Source: an uncultured Bacteroidales bacterium
GTDB taxonomy: Bacteria > Bacteroidota > Bacteroidia > Bacteroidales > UBA932
Assembly (NCBI GenBank): GCA_900546395.1
Contig: URDD01000011.1
Location: 1 to 47,682, forward strand
Direction: 5' to 3'
Length of the DNA: 47,682 bases
Shown: positions 18,411-25,815 of the stretch, piece by piece
How positions within the stretch are numbered: the first letter of the stretch is position 1
Layout of the letters: every line of letters begins with the position of its first letter
Program-made: the position numbers and the translations under genes
The notes under the pieces: model-generated
Told to the model about the DNA's origin: nothing
The model's input: only the letters and a program-made list of their open reading frames with translations
Databases searched by the model: none

Positions 18411-18878
18411 TCATGAAAACTCTATAAAGTATCTTACTGAGTTTACTTCCGTCATAGGAAACTTGTCCCTGTGGCTTACCTGGACTTTTTTCTTGCTTCC
18501 TTCAACAGCCTCCAGGGCTGAATATGCGAGTGTTACCGAATCCTCATCGGCTTCTTCGAGCACAGCCACAATTTTCCTTCCCCCTTTCAGGGCCGCCTCT
18601 ACTTTTTTCCCGACTGCCTTTTCAAACTGTTTGAGTACAGTGAACGGCTGGTCGAGACCGGCAGATGTTACAGTAAGGGAATAGTCTTCCTTTTCTCTGT
18701 CGAACGAACTCTCGAAAAGTCTGCTGAGTTCCACGCAGTCATCCATCGTGACTGTCCCGTTTTCTGACTCTACAGTCAGTTCGATATCGTTGTCCCTGCT
18801 GATTTTTATGCTGACAATGAAGCATCCGCGTGCAACTATTGCAGCCTCCATTGCATCTTGTATGTCTTTAACGTTCAT
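18411..18878 (-). CDS. rimP: Ribosome maturation factor RimP
   Basis: A 155-residue protein required for 30S subunit maturation. The N-terminal domain contains VESENGTVTMDDCVELSR and YSLTVTSAGLDQPF, the family's most conserved segments. The C-terminal SH3-like domain covers about 85-155. It is the first gene of the nusA-infB operon, 41 bases before nusA, and has a leader with a terminator-like hairpin. Confidence 0.95.
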   Translation of the reverse strand: MNVKDIQDAMEAAIVARGCFIVSIKISRDNDIELTVESENGTVTMDDCVELSRLFESSFDREKEDYSLTVTSAGLDQPFTVLKQFEKAVGKKVEAALKGGRKIVAVLEEADEDSVTLAYSALEAVEGSKKKVQVSHRDKFPMTEVNSVRYFIEFS

Positions 18879-18901
18879 TGTTGACTGTTATACATAAAAT
18901 A

Positions 18902-18920
18902 AGGGGACTTCCCGTCCCCT
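18902..18920 (-). promoter_or_regulatory. Terminator-like hairpin in the rimP-nusA-infB leader (possible attenuator)
   Basis: AGGGGAC (18902-18908) pairs with GTCCCCT (18914-18920) around a five-base loop. It lies between the predicted promoter (-7 at 18939-18946) and the rimP ATG (18878), so only leftward transcripts of this operon should cross it. On the minus strand the 3' arm and tail read GTCCCCTTATTTTAT, the same 15 bases found at the hairpin after the ECF sigma gene (38075-38108). This supports the view that it can terminate transcription. Attenuation of the nusA operon is an inference. Confidence 0.6.
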
Positions 18921-18938
18921 AAAATCTAACTCACGATG

Positions 18939-18946
18939 CAAAGGTA
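18939..18946 (-). promoter_or_regulatory. -7 element of the rimP-nusA-infB promoter
   Basis: TACCTTTG on the minus strand matches TAnnTTTG, 60 bases before the rimP ATG. A -33 TTTG is not clear (TATG at 18967-18970 has the right spacing of 20 bases). It lies back to back with the lpxD promoter. Confidence 0.55.
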
Positions 18947-18963
18947 CGAAAAAATGCTTAAAG

Positions 18964-18995
18964 TTTCATAAAAAGAGATAAAAAACTTACTTTTG
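18964..18995 (+). promoter_or_regulatory. lpxD promoter (TTTC-N20-TACTTTTG)
   Basis: TACTTTTG (18988-18995) matches TAnnTTTG, with TTTC (18964-18967), one mismatch from the -33 TTTG, 20 bases upstream. The lpxD start codon is at 19041. The -33 regions of this promoter and the rimP promoter overlap, so RNA polymerase probably cannot occupy both at once. Confidence 0.55.
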
Positions 18996-19040
18996 CAAGT
19001 TGAACGTATGTTGAATTGACATTAAATCTATATTAAGCCT

Positions 19041-20030
19041 ATGGAATTCAAGGCAAAAGAGATAGCGGAAATACTAAAAGGAACGGTTGACGGAAATCCT
19101 GAAGCGACAGTTTCTACATTTGCTAGAATTGAAAACGGAAAGCCGGGAGCCATCTGTTTTTTCGCAAATCCTAAATATGAGCACTATGTCTATACGTGCA
19201 AAGCAGATATAATTATAGTTAACAATACATTCGAACCTCAGGAGCCTGTAACGGCTACGATGATCAGGGTGGAGAATGCCTATGCCTCTGTCGCCGAACT
19301 TCTTGACTATGTGACGGCGAAGAAGCGCTCGTTTAAAAGGTATCGGGGACGTCATTGCAGGACATTCTTTTCCAGTAAGATAGGAAAGAAAGTCTATATC
19401 GGAGACTGCAGCTATGTCGGACGCAATGCATCGGTTGGGGACTATACAAAGATTTATGAGCAGGTCTATATAGGGGACGGTGTTAAAATCGGCAAGCACT
19501 GCATTATTTATCCGGGAGTCAGGATTTATCCCGGGATGGAAATAGGAGACAATGTAATCATACACTCCAATGCTGTTATCGGCGCTGACGGATTCGGATT
19601 TGCTCCTCTTGAAGACGGATCATACAAGAAAATCGAGCACACGGGCAATGTAATAATAGGTGATAATGTAGAGATAGGCGCCAATACCACCATCGACAAG
19701 TCGCAGATGGGCGCGACTGTCATAGGAAACGGAGTCAAGATCGACAATCTCTGTCAGATTGCTCACAATGTAGAGATCGGAGAAAATACAGTTATGGCGG
19801 CCCAGACAGGTATAGCTGGCTCTACAAAGATCGGTAAACACTGTGTGTTCGGCGGTCAGGTAGGTGTGGCCGGACATCTTAATATCGCAGACAATACATC
19901 CTTCGGAGCGCAGTCCGGAGTTTTGGGAAGCGTGAAAAAAGAAGGCCAGGCATTTCTTGGAACTCCGGCTATCCCATACAGGGAATACCTGAAAAGCTAT
20001 GCTATATTCAAAAGGGGCGGGAAAGAATAG
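19041..20030 (+). CDS. lpxD: UDP-3-O-acylglucosamine N-acyltransferase LpxD
   Basis: A 329-residue left-handed beta-helix acyltransferase that adds the N-linked hydroxyacyl chain in lipid A synthesis, using acyl-ACP. The N-terminal uridine-binding domain (1-100, with GAICFFANPKYEHY) precedes hexapeptide repeats (about 110-300). GADGFGFAPLEDGSYKKIEH and QIAHNVEIGENTVMAAQTG include the usual catalytic-His segment. The C-terminal helix covers 305-329. It is the first of lpxD-lpxC-lpxA; lpxC has its own promoter in the short gap that follows. Confidence 0.97.
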   Translation: MEFKAKEIAEILKGTVDGNPEATVSTFARIENGKPGAICFFANPKYEHYVYTCKADIIIVNNTFEPQEPVTATMIRVENAYASVAELLDYVTAKKRSFKRYRGRHCRTFFSSKIGKKVYIGDCSYVGRNASVGDYTKIYEQVYIGDGVKIGKHCIIYPGVRIYPGMEIGDNVIIHSNAVIGADGFGFAPLEDGSYKKIEHTGNVIIGDNVEIGANTTIDKSQMGATVIGNGVKIDNLCQIAHNVEIGENTVMAAQTGIAGSTKIGKHCVFGGQVGVAGHLNIADNTSFGAQSGVLGSVKKEGQAFLGTPAIPYREYLKSYAIFKRGGKE

Positions 20031-20033
20031 AAT

Positions 20034-20066
20034 TTTGCAGGATAAGAAAAATTTTTTCTATCTTTG
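20034..20066 (+). promoter_or_regulatory. lpxC promoter (TTTG-N21-TATCTTTG)
   Basis: TTTG (20034-20037) and TATCTTTG (20059-20066) are separated by 21 bases, a full match to the Bacteroidota consensus. Transcription should start near 20072, which rules out an upstream in-frame TTG at 20064 as the lpxC start and supports the ATG at 20085. Confidence 0.75.
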
Positions 20067-20084
20067 CGGACTTATTACATATTG

Positions 20085-21011
20085 ATGAAGATGCATTTAC
20101 AACAACAGACAGTCGGAGAAAGTCATACTTTTGAAGGAAAAGGACTGCATACCGGTAAGGTGGCGCGTATGACTGTAAACCCCGCTCCTGTCGATTTCGG
20201 AATAAAGTTCAGACGTTTGGATTTAGGTGACAATGCAGTTATTGATGCATTGGCTGACAATGTTTCAAGTACTGCAAGAAGTACTGCCATATCTTGTGGC
20301 GAAGCTTCAGTCATGACTATTGAGCATATACTTTCCGCCTTGACAGGAATGGGAGTTGATAATGCCCTTATAGATATTGACAATGTGGAGGTGCCTATTT
20401 TGGACGGCAGCGCAAAACCATACATTGATGCCATATGGCAGGATGGAAAAGGCGTTGTAAGCCAGGATGCTCCAAGAAAGTATATCGAGATATCTTCGCC
20501 TATTGAAATAAGAAATGAAGAAACAGGCTCTTTTGTCAGGGTTGAACCAGCAGATGAGCCTTCTTTTGATATAAAAATAGACTTCAATTCCGTGGTTCTC
20601 GGAGAGCAGACAGCACATTGGGACTTTTCCGTGCCATATGTCAAGGAAGTTGGCATATGCAGGACTTTTGTTTTCTTTCATGAACTCGAGTTCCTGTTCA
20701 AAAACAATCTTATCAAAGGAGGGGATGTAGATAATGCTATTGTCATTGTAGAACATCCAGTCTCCAAAGACCAGCTGGAATCAATGGCTGCCCTGTTCAA
20801 TGTGCCGGTATTAGAGAGATGTGAAAACGGCTATTTGAGCAATAATGTGCTCCGTTTTGAAAATGAATGTGCAAGGCACAAACTCCTTGATCTGATAGGC
20901 GATCTTCGTCTTGCAGGTGGCTTCATGAAAGCAAAGGTGACTGCATTCAAGGCCGGTCACACAATAAATACAAAGGTAGCCAAGGCTATCAGGGAATCGC
21001 TGGAATCATAA
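20085..21011 (+). CDS. lpxC: UDP-3-O-acyl-N-acetylglucosamine deacetylase LpxC (stand-alone)
   Basis: A 308-residue zinc amidase that catalyses the committed step of lipid A synthesis. The zinc ligands are in IEHILSAL and in HKLLDLIGDL (His and Asp), and the catalytic His is in KAGHT. GKGLHTGK near residue 20 is the N-terminal signature. The start is the ATG at 20085 because the promoter lies just before it. The protein stops directly after the LpxC domain (AIRESLES). In many Bacteroidota the same protein continues into a FabZ dehydratase domain; here that domain is absent and lpxA follows after 13 bases. Confidence 0.96.
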   Translation: MKMHLQQQTVGESHTFEGKGLHTGKVARMTVNPAPVDFGIKFRRLDLGDNAVIDALADNVSSTARSTAISCGEASVMTIEHILSALTGMGVDNALIDIDNVEVPILDGSAKPYIDAIWQDGKGVVSQDAPRKYIEISSPIEIRNEETGSFVRVEPADEPSFDIKIDFNSVVLGEQTAHWDFSVPYVKEVGICRTFVFFHELEFLFKNNLIKGGDVDNAIVIVEHPVSKDQLESMAALFNVPVLERCENGYLSNNVLRFENECARHKLLDLIGDLRLAGGFMKAKVTAFKAGHTINTKVAKAIRESLES

Positions 21012-21024
21012 AAATTGTACGATT

Positions 21025-21837
21025 ATGAATAAAATTCACCCATTGGCATCTGTTCATCCGAATGCAAAGCTCGGAGACAATGTAGAAATCGGACCTTACG
21101 CCTATATAGACGAATTTGTGGAAATCGGTGACGGCTGCCATATTCTGCCTCACGCAACTGTCTTCAACTATGTTAAGATGGGAAAGAACTGCAGTATCTT
21201 CCCGGGGGCAGTAGTCGGAGCCATACCTCAGGATCTCAAATTTGACGGAGAGATAACATACGTGGAGATCGGAGACAATGTGACGGTGCGTGAATGCGCT
21301 ACTATCAATAGAGGAACGAAAGCAAGCGGCAAGGGCGTAACAAAGATAGGAAGCAATACCCTTCTTATGTCATATACCCACGTTGCCCATGACTGCTGTA
21401 TAGGTGAGCATTGTATTCTTGTAAGTTATACAGGAATAGCAGGAGAAACATCAGTTGATGACTGGGCAATTCTCGGTGGCGGAACACTTTCACACCAGTT
21501 CTCGAAGATAGGCAAGCATGCTATGGTAGGAGGCGGATCAAAAGTGAACAAGGACGTTCCTCCTTTCATCCTCTGTGGAAGAGACCCTCTTTCATATGCA
21601 GGTATCAATATCGTAGGACTCCGCAGAAGAGGTTTCTCGTCAGACCAGATAAGGAACATCAAGGATATGTACGACATTATCTATAATGCCGGATACAATG
21701 TCAGTGATGCCTGTGCGAAGATAGAGGCCGGATTTCCTGAGTCAGATGAGAGGGATACAATCCTTTCATTTATACGCGATTCAAAGAGAGGTATAGTGAG
21801 AGGCATTTCATCGAACACAAAAGGGGAGATGGAGTAG
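21025..21837 (+). CDS. lpxA: UDP-N-acetylglucosamine acyltransferase LpxA
   Basis: A 270-residue left-handed beta-helix enzyme, the first step of lipid A synthesis. Hexapeptide repeats run from residue 1 to about 190. The catalytic His lies in MSYTHVAHDC and the substrate segment GGGSKVNKDVPPFILCGRDPL is intact (partly quoted). The C-terminal helical domain contains GLRRRGFSSDQI. It follows lpxC by 13 bases and its stop codon shares one base with the next gene's GTG start, a sign of translational coupling. Confidence 0.97.
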   Translation: MNKIHPLASVHPNAKLGDNVEIGPYAYIDEFVEIGDGCHILPHATVFNYVKMGKNCSIFPGAVVGAIPQDLKFDGEITYVEIGDNVTVRECATINRGTKASGKGVTKIGSNTLLMSYTHVAHDCCIGEHCILVSYTGIAGETSVDDWAILGGGTLSHQFSKIGKHAMVGGGSKVNKDVPPFILCGRDPLSYAGINIVGLRRRGFSSDQIRNIKDMYDIIYNAGYNVSDACAKIEAGFPESDERDTILSFIRDSKRGIVRGISSNTKGEME

Positions 21838-22541
21838 TGCCGGTGCTTCTCAGTACGGCGTATTTTCCGCCGGTAGAATATTTTGCCGCAATGGCGGACG
21901 AGTTTACCCTGTCCAAGGACAGGGTAAATCCGTCTATAGTATATATCGAAGCGTGTGAAAACTATCAGAAGCAGTCATACAGGAACAGATGTGTGATTTA
22001 TTCGGCATCCGGACCTGAGGCTCTTACATTTCCTGTCATTCATCATGGTGGTACGCATAAACTGCCTGTATCTGAAATAAAAGTTGATTATTCAAAAGGT
22101 TGGGTTGCACAGCATAAACGGGCTATAGCATCTGCCTACGGAACATCTGCTTTTTTTGAGTATTACAAGGACGGACTCTTTGAGATACTTGACTCGGAAC
22201 CGGCTTGTCTTTTCGATCTCAATATGACGCTCCTCAAATTCCTGATAGAAAAGACGGGATTGTCGGTTGATCTAAGACTCACAGATACATTTGAAGTTCC
22301 GGCTTCAGCAGGAGAGTTGTCAGAAAAGTACGGAAAAGATTACAGGGAAATCATACATCCGAAAAGAGAAAATCACATTCTGGATAATCTTGATCTGAAA
22401 AAACCGTATTTTCAGGTATTTTCCCAAAAATACGGTTTCAAACCAAATCTTTCTGTAATGGATCTCCTGTTTAACGAAGGTCCGGATTCAATACTTTATC
22501 TTAAGAATCCCGCTGCTCTTAAAAGCGGAATCCTAAAGTGA
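21837..22541 (+). CDS. WbqC-family protein
   Basis: A 234-residue soluble protein with the family opening VLLSTAYFPPVEYFA and internal motifs such as YQKQSYRNRCVIYSASG. WbqC-type proteins are found with glycan or lipid A gene sets, but their biochemical role is not settled. The start codon is GTG at 21837, overlapping the lpxA stop by one base. It fits the family N-terminus exactly, so an internal ATG is unlikely. The 3' end overlaps the convergent barrel gene by 23 bases. Confidence 0.88.
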   Translation: MPVLLSTAYFPPVEYFAAMADEFTLSKDRVNPSIVYIEACENYQKQSYRNRCVIYSASGPEALTFPVIHHGGTHKLPVSEIKVDYSKGWVAQHKRAIASAYGTSAFFEYYKDGLFEILDSEPACLFDLNMTLLKFLIEKTGLSVDLRLTDTFEVPASAGELSEKYGKDYREIIHPKRENHILDNLDLKKPYFQVFSQKYGFKPNLSVMDLLFNEGPDSILYLKNPAALKSGILK

Positions 22542-24195
22542 GCATTACATTGTACATCCATTTTTTACTGAGTATTTCCGGAGACGGGATATCCATATAG
22601 TCACCGTACGGATATATATATTCGTCTGCATATTTTGTCGCTCCGAAAGCAAGATCGGCGAAGAAAGAACCGTTTGACGTAAAACCGAGACCTGCCGATA
22701 TGGAGTGTCTGTTTGCCTTGACGGATTGTTTGATGTTGTTTTCGTCGTAATATTTTTCAGGTGATGTCTGCAGCCCGTATCCTGCCCTTATTGCGAAAAA
22801 AGATAAAGGCTTTATTTCTATTCCTGCCCGTAACATATGTGAAGCCCCCATATATTCCTTGATGTCCAGATTGACACCGTCATCAAAGATGCTGTTGTCA
22901 GCTGTAGAGGTCTCTTTGAATTTCATGGCTCCGTAGTTACACATCTCATAATCGGCGCTTATCAGGCCGATTTTTCCGAACGTGTAGGCCAGACCCAGAT
23001 TGAATCTGAATGGTGATACCAGTCTGTAAACATATTCTCCTTCCGGTGTTTCATCGCTTACATTGTATTTCCCGTCAGTATAGTATGAAGCAGCAGAAGA
23101 TTGCCAGTACTCTCTGATTCTTGTTGATGTAGGTGTCTGTATTGCACCTCCGATGCGCAGACCTGCAACAGGGCGCACTATAAATCCGAATTTTCCATAT
23201 ACTCCTACGCCGGCAGCTTCATACCTGCTGTGATATTCCATATCAGTAAAGTATGTTTTTCCTGATACCTGACCATGTTCATCGTGGAATTCTATCATAA
23301 AAAGAGATGGATCCTGGGCAGCTTCCTTAATCCAGTCCTGATAGATGTACTCCATAGAAGTTATGCCTAAGCTTGCGCCGAAGTAAAACCTGTCAGAGAA
23401 GTTCAGTCCGAAATTGACGAGATAGTCATATTTCGCACCTCTTACCGCTCTTCCGTAATTCTGGTCAAGCGCACCGTATTGCATTATTTCATAGTTGTGC
23501 AGATCGTTTCTGTCCCCATCCTCAGGTCCGATATACCTGAACCCTTCGCTTGTCCCGATGTATTCTGTCCTGTTTGACGCCGGTCCGTAGTTTGCTATTA
23601 GCCCGGCTCTGTAACCAAGGATCGACTGCCATGGAGCTGAAGAGTTGGTATAGGCGTCTTTCATTGCCAGAGCATCAATGTCTATTCCGTTTGTCTGATA
23701 CGCCAGAGATCCCATAAATGAAGTATAGGAGTTGCTTCCTCTTGCCTGCAGGTTGTCATTGAAAAAACCGGTACCGTTGGCCACAACTCCGAAACTTGCA
23801 TTTTTCAGTCCTGTTCTCCTGCCAGTATCAAAGTTGATTGTAAAGCCAAGGTTAGGGAAAGAAAACTTGCTCCTGCTGTTTCTCAGATTCCGGCCGAAAC
23901 CGGTGTCAAGCTCTCCGAATTTAGTTCCTGCAGCTGAGTTTGATACTATGTTTATCCCCGGTGTTATAGTCACTTGAGAATAATTGGCTACAGCAGATCC
24001 TGCCGGATTTATAGTAAGTCCTCCAAGGTCTCCGCCCAATGCGGTAAATGCATTGCCCATAGCATACGACCTTGCAGTGCCGTAATAGTTGTTTTCACTG
24101 AATCTGAGGGCGTCATACATAGTCTGGGCAGAAGCCCATACAGCCATACAGCACATTACAATCAGCAATGCCGCTCTTCTTGTTTTCTGATTCAT
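22519..24195 (-). CDS. FadL/OmpP1-type outer membrane transport protein
   Basis: A 558-residue outer-membrane beta-barrel of the fatty-acid/hydrophobic-compound transporter superfamily. It has a signal peptide (cleavage after WASAQ, about residue 24), the hatch-like N-terminal segment RSYAMGNAFTALGGDLGGLTINPAG and a C-terminal strand ending in Phe (LTLGFRF). The family segment AGYGLQTSPEKYY is present. The ligand is unknown. The gene lies 28 bases after the Trp/Tyr/Ser-rich lipoprotein gene, so the two are probably co-transcribed, and it overlaps the convergent WbqC gene. Confidence 0.88.
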   Translation of the reverse strand: MNQKTRRAALLIVMCCMAVWASAQTMYDALRFSENNYYGTARSYAMGNAFTALGGDLGGLTINPAGSAVANYSQVTITPGINIVSNSAAGTKFGELDTGFGRNLRNSRSKFSFPNLGFTINFDTGRRTGLKNASFGVVANGTGFFNDNLQARGSNSYTSFMGSLAYQTNGIDIDALAMKDAYTNSSAPWQSILGYRAGLIANYGPASNRTEYIGTSEGFRYIGPEDGDRNDLHNYEIMQYGALDQNYGRAVRGAKYDYLVNFGLNFSDRFYFGASLGITSMEYIYQDWIKEAAQDPSLFMIEFHDEHGQVSGKTYFTDMEYHSRYEAAGVGVYGKFGFIVRPVAGLRIGGAIQTPTSTRIREYWQSSAASYYTDGKYNVSDETPEGEYVYRLVSPFRFNLGLAYTFGKIGLISADYEMCNYGAMKFKETSTADNSIFDDGVNLDIKEYMGASHMLRAGIEIKPLSFFAIRAGYGLQTSPEKYYDENNIKQSVKANRHSISAGLGFTSNGSFFADLAFGATKYADEYIYPYGDYMDIPSPEILSKKWMYNVMLTLGFRF

Positions 24196-24223
24196 AAAAA
24201 AGATGTTTAATTGTTTTAGACGT

Positions 24224-25621
24224 TTATCTGCGTCTTACTGATGATGAGCTTCCGCCAGAAGATGAACCGCTTCCTCCCGAATATCCGGATCTGCTACCAG
24301 ATGACATGGTACTGCTTCTTGTTGACATTGAGGATGAACTTCTGTATGAAGAACTTCTTCCAAAGCTGGATGAAGAACTGTTATATGAGGAGCCCCTGTT
24401 ATAATCCTGTCCTGAGGATGAACTTCTGTATGAAGAACTCCTGTTGTAGGCAGAATTTCCGTTGGAAGTATTTCCGGATACGGTTGGTCTGCGGAAATTG
24501 CTTTGTCTTGAATATACGGACCCTCTGGAAGCAGAGGAAGTATGTCCTGAAGTGCTGCTGCCTCTGTATGACTGCACTGCACGTCTTCCTCCGTATAATG
24601 TACCAGTCATGTCGGATCCGGCAGAATTTCCGCTTCCTGATACTATATGACCCTGACTGCTGTTCCCGGACGGCCTGCCTGTCCCTGGCCTGGCTGTCGA
24701 TACTATGCCGCTGCGGCTTCCTGCTGTCACGCGCCTGCTGGAAGCAGATGAAAATGTCCTGCCACTGCCTGTAGCCGTATTTCTTGTGCCGGAACTCCTT
24801 GAACTGAAGGAAGATGATCTGCGGGAAACGGAAGAACTGCTTCCGACTCCGAGCCTGTTATCCGACGGAACTCTCCGTCCTGATGAAGTGCTGGCAACAG
24901 ACGAACCTCTGTGGTTTGTACGCGGACCGGAAAAACCTGTCGAACTTCTGTGCCCGAAATATACGTTTCTACTGCTGCTTGCGTGGATATGTCCTGATCC
25001 GCCCCAATGTCCGAAACCTCCGTACCAGCCGCAGTAATGATGGTGGTAGTGCCAGTGGTGGTGGCCCCAGTGCCAGTAGTCATAATACCAAGGGTCATAT
25101 CGCCATGGGTTGTAATACCAGGAATCATAATACCACCAGTCAAAGACGTACCAGGGATCGTATCTGAAACTCCAGTACCACGGATCATAATAGTTTCTGT
25201 ATCTTGCATAATACCAAGGATCCCAATAGGAACTTCTGAAAGCTGACGGCCTGTAATAAGACCATGGATTTGCATCGTAGTAGAACTGGTCGAAGGGGTC
25301 TCCGGCAACAGTTATAGTAGTGCCTGTACCTGCAACGTTGATTACTGCTGCTTTGTTTTCCGGGATTATTATAGTGCTGGTGCCTGAATCCGGTGTTTTG
25401 TAAGGTACTTCCGTATCAAGATATATTTCGGATTCTTTAGTCTTTTTTGCCAGAGCCTCGCTTTCCTGTCTGGCAAGTTCAAGCTGTGTCCTGTCAACAG
25501 TCTGCGGGCTGCTGTAAAGCCCGTCATCAAATCTTTGTCCTGAAGATGAAGTGTATGAAGCCGTTCCACAAGATGAAACGGCGAGGACAGCGGTTAAAAG
25601 AAAGCTTATTCTCTTTTTCAT
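24224..25621 (-). CDS. Low-complexity Trp/Tyr/His- and Ser-rich lipoprotein
   Basis: A 465-residue surface or outer-membrane lipoprotein (lipobox AVSSC, Cys 18). The start at 25621 begins a good signal peptide and has GAGGAG-like purines upstream; the open frame continues further upstream without one. Residues about 110-215 are dominated by Trp, Tyr, Asp and Pro in a repeated pattern of the type DPWYY or DPWYW, followed by a His-rich patch (HHHWHYHHHYCGW). From about 240 to the end it is Ser/Arg/Gly-rich with short degenerate repeats (YRSSSS, GRSSSYRSSSS). The composition suggests a disordered, adhesive or cell-envelope-coating role. This is inference; no catalytic domain is visible. It is upstream of and close to the FadL-type gene. 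Confidence 0.75.
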   Translation of the reverse strand: MKKRISFLLTAVLAVSSCGTASYTSSSGQRFDDGLYSSPQTVDRTQLELARQESEALAKKTKESEIYLDTEVPYKTPDSGTSTIIIPENKAAVINVAGTGTTITVAGDPFDQFYYDANPWSYYRPSAFRSSYWDPWYYARYRNYYDPWYWSFRYDPWYVFDWWYYDSWYYNPWRYDPWYYDYWHWGHHHWHYHHHYCGWYGGFGHWGGSGHIHASSSRNVYFGHRSSTGFSGPRTNHRGSSVASTSSGRRVPSDNRLGVGSSSSVSRRSSSFSSRSSGTRNTATGSGRTFSSASSRRVTAGSRSGIVSTARPGTGRPSGNSSQGHIVSGSGNSAGSDMTGTLYGGRRAVQSYRGSSTSGHTSSASRGSVYSRQSNFRRPTVSGNTSNGNSAYNRSSSYRSSSSGQDYNRGSSYNSSSSSFGRSSSYRSSSSMSTRSSTMSSGSRSGYSGGSGSSSGGSSSSVRRR

Positions 25622-25657
25622 ATGTATATCTCCTCTGATTACTAAAAATTTCGTACC

Positions 25658-25670
25658 TTCGCGATGCGAA
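25658..25670. promoter_or_regulatory. Short perfect inverted repeat upstream of the low-complexity lipoprotein gene
   Basis: TTCGC-GAT-GCGAA lies 36 bases before the lipoprotein ATG, where a leftward promoter would be expected. It is preceded by TTTCG, which could extend pairing with the adjacent CGAAA. It may be an operator or the base of a leader hairpin. Nothing else was recognised in the 25622-25815 gap, apart from a weak ACAGTTTG that might serve proS. Confidence 0.35.
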
Positions 25671-25815
25671 ACTATACATCTGTTGCAAGAGTAGGACCAA
25701 AACAGTCCGTTTCCTTGTTTTATTTGATGCATTTTCGCTCATAAAGTTAAGAAACTGTTTGAAATTTTCAAAAAATTAGACAGTTTGCAAAGTAAATCAG
25801 AAAAAAGAATAAAAG

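Noticed and set aside
20064..20084. Upstream TTG start for lpxC
   Set aside because: It falls inside the promoter -7 element, and the family N-terminus fits the ATG at 20085.
24241..25246. Long rightward open frames opposite the low-complexity lipoprotein
   Set aside because: They mirror the skewed codon composition of the leftward gene, which has a lipobox and coherent signal peptide.
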